Assembly (NCBI GenBank): GCA_023458055.1
Contig: JAEXAW010000094.1
Span: forward strand, 1-64,000
DNA length: 64,000 nucleotides
Source: Pseudomonadota bacterium
GTDB taxonomy: Bacteria; Pseudomonadota; Alphaproteobacteria; Sphingomonadales; Sphingomonadaceae
Reading direction: 5' to 3'
This document shows positions 59,374 to 64,000 of the stretch, one piece after another (positions within the stretch are counted from its first letter, which is position 1; each line of letters opens with the position of its first letter). Both the position numbers and the translations under genes were made by a program. The notes under the pieces are model-generated. The model was not told the origin of the DNA and ran no database searches. It saw only the letters and a list, made by a program, of their open reading frames with translations.

Positions 59374-59471
59374 TGATCGTCACCCACAGTTTGATTCGTC
59401 ACGAACTTGCCAGTCGATTCTCTGATTGACTACGGGGCCATTTTGAGCAGAGTTTCTGGACCCTATTTTCA

Positions 59472-60257
59472 ATGGTGGAAAAATACATGGCGCGCCCGCA
59501 TCGTCACCCGGCGGAACGACTCTATACAAAGATATGGTTTGCCGAGATTTCGGCCGCAGCTGGGAACGCGACTCCCTATTGGTTTTGGAAAAATATCGCC
59601 GGCGGCGACGGCGATAAGACCGTGTGGCGACGTTACAAAACAGGAGCCCGCGTCCCTGAGCGCGCAGGCGATTTTGATCCTATAGTAGCTGTAGAAGCGA
59701 AGTTTCCTGGAACGAGACGCATTCTTGAAAACCCCGTCATCTTCGTTCTCAAAGGAATGCGATTGACCCGCGATCAGGCCCGCGCAGCAATTGCTGAAAT
59801 CGGCGACCCCTATCGGCGCATTATTTTAGAGGGTGGATACGAAACATCGAGCAACGATTCTGAACGAGAGCTATCTATGGAAGAGATATTTCAACAGCTC
59901 TCGCTATTTCCTTCGTTGGCATTGGTGGAAGTCATTGTGCTGATGCTGGCCTGGGCCGACGACGTTGGGAACTCTGAATTTTGGAATCACATATGCGCAT
60001 TTTATCGCGCGATGGTTCCGGAGTTGGTCCGTTGCGGACATATTCCGTTTCATGAAGAGTTGCTCGAACTGGTTGATGGCTTCGCTCAGATGCGTGACTA
60101 CGGCTCCGTAACCCTCAGAACCGACATTCATCAATCATGGCGCGATCTGGAACCCAAGCATTTTGTCAATCAGGATCGAGTGCGTCTCGAAATGCTGGAA
60201 TATTGGCACACGATAACTGATGACCCGACTGCGCATCGCACCAAAAATCTGCGCTGA
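59472..60257 (+). CDS. Hypothetical protein, mobile-element associated
   Basis: The 261-aa soluble protein (MVEKYMARPHRHPAERLYTKIWFAEISAAAGN...) has ATPYWFWKNIAGGDGDKTVWRRYKTGARVPE near the start, and is acidic and helical afterwards. Comparable proteins sit beside small AlpA-like genes in conjugative and integrative elements, but I know of no assigned function. An ATG at 59487 is an alternative start. It is followed by the convergent end of arsH, 45 bases away. Confidence 0.6.
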   Translation: MVEKYMARPHRHPAERLYTKIWFAEISAAAGNATPYWFWKNIAGGDGDKTVWRRYKTGARVPERAGDFDPIVAVEAKFPGTRRILENPVIFVLKGMRLTRDQARAAIAEIGDPYRRIILEGGYETSSNDSERELSMEEIFQQLSLFPSLALVEVIVLMLAWADDVGNSEFWNHICAFYRAMVPELVRCGHIPFHEELLELVDGFAQMRDYGSVTLRTDIHQSWRDLEPKHFVNQDRVRLEMLEYWHTITDDPTAHRTKNLR

Positions 60258-60302
60258 ATAATCGCAAGCGTCCGGTCGACAGCGTCATCAAGGGTTGAAC
60301 GA

Positions 60303-61049
60303 TTATATTTTGTTGGCCACGGCGATGGATGACAAATCGGATGTTAAGTCCAACGGTTCACCTGATTGCTTCCGTTCCGAGTAACGATCGACGAGTTGAG
60401 CCGCATGTGGCCGCATCAACATGGTAATCCGAACCAACTCTTCCATGACATCCACAATTCGATCATAATAGCTAGACGGGCGCATCCGTCCGTTCTCATC
60501 GAATTCCTTCCAAGCCATGGCTACGGATGACTGATTAGGTATCGTGAACATTCGCATCCACCGCCCCAGAAGACGGAGTGAATTTACTGCGTTAAACGAT
60601 TGAGATCCCCCTGAAACCTGCATGACGGCAAGGGTTCGGCCTTGTGTGGGTCTAAGTCCTCGAATTTGCAGCGGGAGATGATCAATCTGAGTTTTCATGA
60701 CGCCGCTGATCTGACCGTGTCTTTCAGGGCTGCACCAAACCATTCCTTCCGACCAAAGGGCATGGTCGCGTAGTTCATGCACCGCTGGATGATCGTCGTC
60801 GTCCACTTGGTCCGGTAACGGCAAATCACTGGGATCGAAAATCCGGGTTTCGGCCCCGAAAAATTGCAATAGGCGGGCCGCTTCTTCTACAGCCATTCGC
60901 GAAAATGAACGCTCTCGCAATGAGCCATAAAGCAATAGAATACGTGGCAGCAATTGTTCGGAGCCAAGACCTATCGCCGGACGCGGCAGCGCAAACGCCT
61001 TATCAAGTGCCGGAAGATCGAGCGGATCGGCAAGTTCGCGTAACCTCAT
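60303..61049 (-). CDS. arsH: Arsenical resistance protein ArsH (NADPH flavin reductase)
   Basis: The 248-aa flavodoxin-like enzyme has ILLLYGSLRERSFSRMAVEEAARLL (FMN phosphate loop), VWCSPERHGQISGVMKTQIDHLPL and LAVMQVSGGSQSFNAVN. ArsH reduces or oxidises organoarsenicals such as trivalent methylarsenite. It is last in the ars operon and overlaps acr3 by ATGA. Confidence 0.94.
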   Translation of the reverse strand: MRLRELADPLDLPALDKAFALPRPAIGLGSEQLLPRILLLYGSLRERSFSRMAVEEAARLLQFFGAETRIFDPSDLPLPDQVDDDDHPAVHELRDHALWSEGMVWCSPERHGQISGVMKTQIDHLPLQIRGLRPTQGRTLAVMQVSGGSQSFNAVNSLRLLGRWMRMFTIPNQSSVAMAWKEFDENGRMRPSSYYDRIVDVMEELVRITMLMRPHAAQLVDRYSERKQSGEPLDLTSDLSSIAVANKI

Positions 61050-62074
61050 GCTGAGAGTCCTTTTTCATACCAAGGGCGGGTGCGTTTCACTAAGGCGACG
61101 ATGGAGAGCATCACCGGCACTTCGACAAGCACGCCCACGACTGTTGCCAGTGCCGCACCTGAACTCAGGCCAAAAAGGCTGATGGCAGCGGCTACAGCCA
61201 ACTCAAAGAAATTGGAGGCGCCGATTAGGGCTGACGGGCCTGCTACGCACCATGCAACATTAAAGCGGCGGCTTAGCCAATACGCTATTCCAGCGTTGAG
61301 ATAGACCTGAAACAAAATCGGGACTGCGATCAGGGCAATCACGAGTGGTTGCCGGACAATTTGCTCTCCTTGAAAGCCGAAGAGCAGGACGAGCGTTAAC
61401 AACAAACTCAGTAAACTGACTGGACCCACCATCGACAGAAACCGTTGAAGCTTGTGTTCGCCATCGCGTAGAAGCAAACGGCGCAAAACCTGCGCAATTA
61501 TCACGGGAACGACAATGTAAAGCCCGACTGAAAGCGCCAATGTGTTCCACGGTACCGTGATTGAGGCGACGCCGAGTAGCAATCCCACGAGCGGCGCGAA
61601 GGCAAAAACCATAATGAGATCGTTAAGCGCCACTTGGCTGAGGGTATAATTTGGATCGCCATCAACAAGGTTCGACCAGACAAAAACCATCGCTGTGCAA
61701 GGAGCAGCAGCCAGCAATATCAAACCGGCTATGTACGATGAGGGCGAGCCCGGTGGAAGGAGTGGAGCGAAGAGATAGCCGAGGAAGAATGTAGCGAGCA
61801 GCGCCATCGAGAAGGGTTTGATTGCCCAATTCACGAACAGTGTGACGCCAATGCCGCGCCATTGTTCGCGCAGCCCATATAGCGCGCCGAAATCGACCCG
61901 CAGCAGCATCGGAATGATCATCAGCCAGATCAACACAGCCACTACTAGATTGACGTTGGCGATTTCCAGCGCCGCGATTGCCTCGAACGCGGAAGGGGTG
62001 AGATGTCCCAGTCCGATCCCGATAACGATGCAAAGTGCAACCCATAGTGACAGATAGCGTTCAAATAGAGACAT
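61046..62074 (-). CDS. Arsenite efflux permease, ACR3 family
   Basis: Ten-helix arsenite exporter of 342 aa, using the proton motive force. It starts MSLFERYLSLWVALCIVIGIGLGHL. ACR3 features include the IPMLLRVDFGAL motif, FAPLLPP, and the conserved Cys in LAAAPCTAMVFVWSNLVDGDPNYTLSQVALNDLIM, plus GPSALIGASNFFELAVA. I chose 62074 as start; longer in-frame starts lack the usual N-terminus. It lies between arsC and arsH. Confidence 0.95.
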   Translation of the reverse strand: MSLFERYLSLWVALCIVIGIGLGHLTPSAFEAIAALEIANVNLVVAVLIWLMIIPMLLRVDFGALYGLREQWRGIGVTLFVNWAIKPFSMALLATFFLGYLFAPLLPPGSPSSYIAGLILLAAAPCTAMVFVWSNLVDGDPNYTLSQVALNDLIMVFAFAPLVGLLLGVASITVPWNTLALSVGLYIVVPVIIAQVLRRLLLRDGEHKLQRFLSMVGPVSLLSLLLTLVLLFGFQGEQIVRQPLVIALIAVPILFQVYLNAGIAYWLSRRFNVAWCVAGPSALIGASNFFELAVAAAISLFGLSSGAALATVVGVLVEVPVMLSIVALVKRTRPWYEKGLSA

Positions 62075-62123
62075 AATAGCTAGACCGCCTCGGATAAATT
62101 TAGAGCACGGCAAACAGGAAGTA

Positions 62124-62537
62124 TTACCGGCGAGTTGCCTCGACGACTTCACCGTCTTCCTTAACGAATGTTCGTTGCTGCTCGTTAGGCAGCAAATCCA
62201 AAACCTGCTCGGAAGGGCGGCAAAGTCTGACGCCCAGCGGTGACACTACCAGCGGACGATTGATGAGAATTGGATGTTCCATCATCGCGTCAATTAGAGC
62301 ATCGTCGCTCAAACTCGTATCCTCAAGACCAAGTTCGGCAAAAGGTGTGCCTTTCTCCCGGAGCAGCGCCCGTGCGGTAATGTCGGCGCGCTCAATCAAT
62401 TGGGTCAATAGGCTTCGACTGGGCGGTGACTTAAGATACTCGACAATATGCGGTTCAATGCCCGCGTTTCGGATCATGGCCAGTGTGTTGCGAGAAGTCC
62501 CGCACTCCGGATTGTGGTAAATTATAATATCTGTCAT
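62124..62537 (-). CDS. arsC: Arsenate reductase, glutaredoxin type
   Basis: The 137-aa protein begins MTDIIIYHNPECGTSRNTLAMIRNAGIEP with catalytic Cys12, and has the three Arg in RADITARALLR and the C-terminal INRPLVVSPLGVRLCRPSEQVLDLL. This is the ArsC/Spx fold that reduces arsenate to arsenite with glutathione and glutaredoxin. It is 11 bases after arsR and 49 bases before acr3. Confidence 0.95.
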   Translation of the reverse strand: MTDIIIYHNPECGTSRNTLAMIRNAGIEPHIVEYLKSPPSRSLLTQLIERADITARALLREKGTPFAELGLEDTSLSDDALIDAMMEHPILINRPLVVSPLGVRLCRPSEQVLDLLPNEQQRTFVKEDGEVVEATRR

Positions 62538-62548
62538 TTTGCCCCTCG

Positions 62549-62878
62549 TTAGCAGCAAGTCAGTTCAGCCAGTAGTGGCTCACACAGTCGCGGACTCGCT
62601 TGGCAACAATCCATGGCCAGATAGACCATGAGCTCGCGCAGGGCGTCGAGATTGGCGCGCTGGATATGTTGACGTCCGCGTTTTTCTGAAAGGATCAATC
62701 CAGCCTTCACCATCACCGCCAGATGCGTTGAAAAGGTGCTTTGAGTAAGCTTGGATGCCTCTACGAGTTCGCCAGTCGATAAGCCATTTGGTTCATGTTT
62801 GACCAAAAGGCGAAACGTGCCAAGTCGCGTTGGGTGGGCGAGTGCCGAAAGAATCGAAAGTGCTTCATCTGTGTCCAT
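62549..62878 (-). CDS. arsR: ArsR/SmtB family metalloregulator
   Basis: A 109-aa winged-helix repressor: LSALAHPTRLGTFRLLVKHEPNGLSTGELVEASKLTQSTFSTHLAVMVKAGLI. The usual ELCV-type metal site in the recognition helix is absent; instead a Cys-rich tail (MDCCQASPRLCEPLLAELTCC) probably binds arsenite, as in the C-terminal-cysteine ArsR group. It is the first gene of the ars operon and should repress it until arsenite binds. Confidence 0.92.
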   Translation of the reverse strand: MDTDEALSILSALAHPTRLGTFRLLVKHEPNGLSTGELVEASKLTQSTFSTHLAVMVKAGLILSEKRGRQHIQRANLDALRELMVYLAMDCCQASPRLCEPLLAELTCC

Positions 62879-62886
62879 CCATCGGG

Positions 62887-62935
62887 ATTATGCGATGAGT
62901 CTAAAGCTGTCAATATTCATCGGGTATTTACGATG
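62887..62935 (-). promoter_or_regulatory. Promoter and possible operator of the ars operon
   Basis: On the reverse strand TTGACA (62913-62908) is followed after 15 bases by CATAAT (62892-62887). The inverted CATCG/CGATG pair (62918-62922, 62931-62935), just upstream, could be the ArsR site. If this promoter is used, transcription would start about two bases before the arsR ATG, giving an almost leaderless message. The remaining 62936-63199 shows no gene. Confidence 0.45.
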
Positions 62936-63199
62936 TAAGCGCGTGGACGGACGGACACGGCGGACATACAGATGCTGAAGATTTGGCGCATACTGTTGAA
63001 ACATAGAAGTTATTTCTATCTCTAACGCTGCTGCAACCCATCATACAGCTGTTGGAATGGGTAGGCAAACTAGGCGAAGTAAAACAATGTGGTCGCACTC
63101 GTTCATCAAAATAAGAGTATTTTTTCGAACATTGAGTTGCAAACCGAAAGGCAAATACATCGAATTCGCCTAGATGCGTCTGATCTAGTCAATATGCCG

Positions 63200-64000
63200 T
63201 CACCTCGTTGAGAATGTCGAAATCTCCGTCAGCGGCTTGAACGTCCAGAACAACATCAATGCATTGAGCGTAACGAATATGGTCGCTCCAGTATCGGCTA
63301 TGATGGCCGTCCACAAATTGGTAAGCCCGAATACCGCAAGCCCAAGGAACACAAGCTTCAGCCCGATCGCTATGGCAATATTGATTACAATCGTTCTGCG
63401 GGTCGATTTTGCAAGACGAATTGCGTCGGGAACACCTAGCAGCCGGTCGCGCAGTAAACCAACGTCGGCTGTCTCAATTGCTACATCTGTCCCGCCTCCC
63501 ATAGCCAGACCGATTGAAGCCTTGGCAAGAGCCGGAGCATCGTTGACACCATCGCCGACCATTAGCACTGGTGCTTCTGCCTTTAGTGCATCGATCCGGG
63601 CAAGTTTGTCGGCGGGCATCAATTCACCTTCGGCTTGCATTCCCAATTGTGTGGCAATGGCTTCCGCAGTGCGCTGGTTGTCGCCGCTCAACATTAACGT
63701 GCGGACACCCATTTTGGATAGGGATTCAATCGCAAGCGAGGCGTCGGGTCGCGCCTCGTCACGACTAGCGATAAATCCGACAATCTGCTCATTGACCAAA
63801 ACCACAGCAACGGTCTTGCCTTCGCGCTCACATGCATCAATTCGTGCTGTCATTGCACTTTCCAGCGGTGGTGCAGCTCGTGGACTCAATATCGCTACCC
63901 TCTGCCCATCGACAATGCCTTCCACGCCCTCGCCCTGTCGTATCCGGACATCGCTAGCGGTAGGGATATTAAGAGATCGCTTTTGTGCTTCAGCTACAAT
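63200..64000 (-). CDS. Heavy-metal translocating P-type ATPase, C-terminal part (5' end outside the window)
   Basis: The reading frame is open to the window edge (64000), so the gene starts beyond it. The visible 266 residues hold the end of the nucleotide domain, TLMLSGDNQRTAEAIATQLGM, the hinge VLMVGDGVNDAPALAKASIG, the DVAIETADVGLL motif and the last two membrane helices (VINIAIAIGLKLVFLGLAVFG, DTGATIFVTLNALMLFW). This is the ZntA/CadA group (Zn, Cd, Pb), not a copper pump, judged by the TGATIFVTLNALML end. Its position beside the ars genes fits a metal-resistance island. Confidence 0.92.
   Translation of the reverse strand: MVAEAQKRSLNIPTASDVRIRQGEGVEGIVDGQRVAILSPRAAPPLESAMTARIDACEREGKTVAVVLVNEQIVGFIASRDEARPDASLAIESLSKMGVRTLMLSGDNQRTAEAIATQLGMQAEGELMPADKLARIDALKAEAPVLMVGDGVNDAPALAKASIGLAMGGGTDVAIETADVGLLRDRLLGVPDAIRLAKSTRRTIVINIAIAIGLKLVFLGLAVFGLTNLWTAIIADTGATIFVTLNALMLFWTFKPLTEISTFSTR

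Overview
The window is a gene-dense, high-GC stretch of an alphaproteobacterial chromosome. The gene orders (pyrE-pdxJ-acpS-lepB; ctaC-ctaD-ctaB-small protein-ctaG-ctaE-DUF983-surf1-thrC), the interspersed imperfect-palindrome repeats and the TonB receptor/tryptophan-halogenase pairing point to a sphingomonad, probably Sphingopyxis-like. The genus is an inference; no 16S gene is present.

Layout. 0-22 kb is core chromosome. It holds rpsU, an FKBP isomerase, a reverse-strand pyrE-pdxJ-acpS-lepB run and a forward aa3-type cytochrome oxidase locus running into thrC. After these come ccmAB, a pterin dehydratase, an SDR, a lipid-phosphatase/lipid-kinase pair, an AlkA glycosylase, a ferredoxin, a lipoprotein, rlmB and tRNA-Tyr. 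22.2-27.1 kb is a small (~4.9 kb) integrative element at the 3' end of tRNA-Tyr: integrase, excisionase-like HTH, winged-helix protein, PC4-fold protein and an HUH-type Rep. Candidate integrase arm sites lie near both ends, with a degenerate attR-like sequence and the decayed remnant of a second integrase beyond it.

27.8-38.1 kb is the most unusual stretch. A forward alpha/beta hydrolase converges on a tightly overlapping reverse-strand run of eight genes: GNAT-like, GH3-family adenylating enzyme, two radical SAM/B12-type enzymes, a second GNAT-like protein, a membrane-anchored SnoaL-like protein, a Rieske oxygenase, and a natural fusion of a fatty-acid desaturase with a PAP2 phosphatase. I know of no characterised pathway with this combination. 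It looks like a biosynthetic operon for a modified, possibly amide-linked, lipid. A ~0.9-kb repeat-rich gap follows.

39-43.7 kb returns to mixed housekeeping genes: a formylglycine-generating-enzyme-like lipoprotein, a proline iminopeptidase-like hydrolase, aroA and a TIGR02300 protein. 43.7-56.5 kb is an amino-sugar locus, probably for N-acetylgalactosamine. It has a GH36-like Tat-exported glycosidase, a transporter, KbaZ/GatZ, an AgaS-type deaminase/isomerase, a BadF/NagK-type kinase, an amidohydrolase lipoprotein, a DeoR/AgaR-type regulator and a large TonB-dependent receptor. Shared A-rich operator-like words lie in its promoter regions.

The locus is cut off inside a tryptophan halogenase by an IS21-family element (istA/istB). 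Beyond the IS, 59-64 kb is accessory DNA: a possible structured RNA with a terminator, two proteins typical of mobile elements, an arsenic resistance operon (arsR-arsC-acr3-arsH) and the 3' part of a heavy-metal P-type ATPase that runs off the window.
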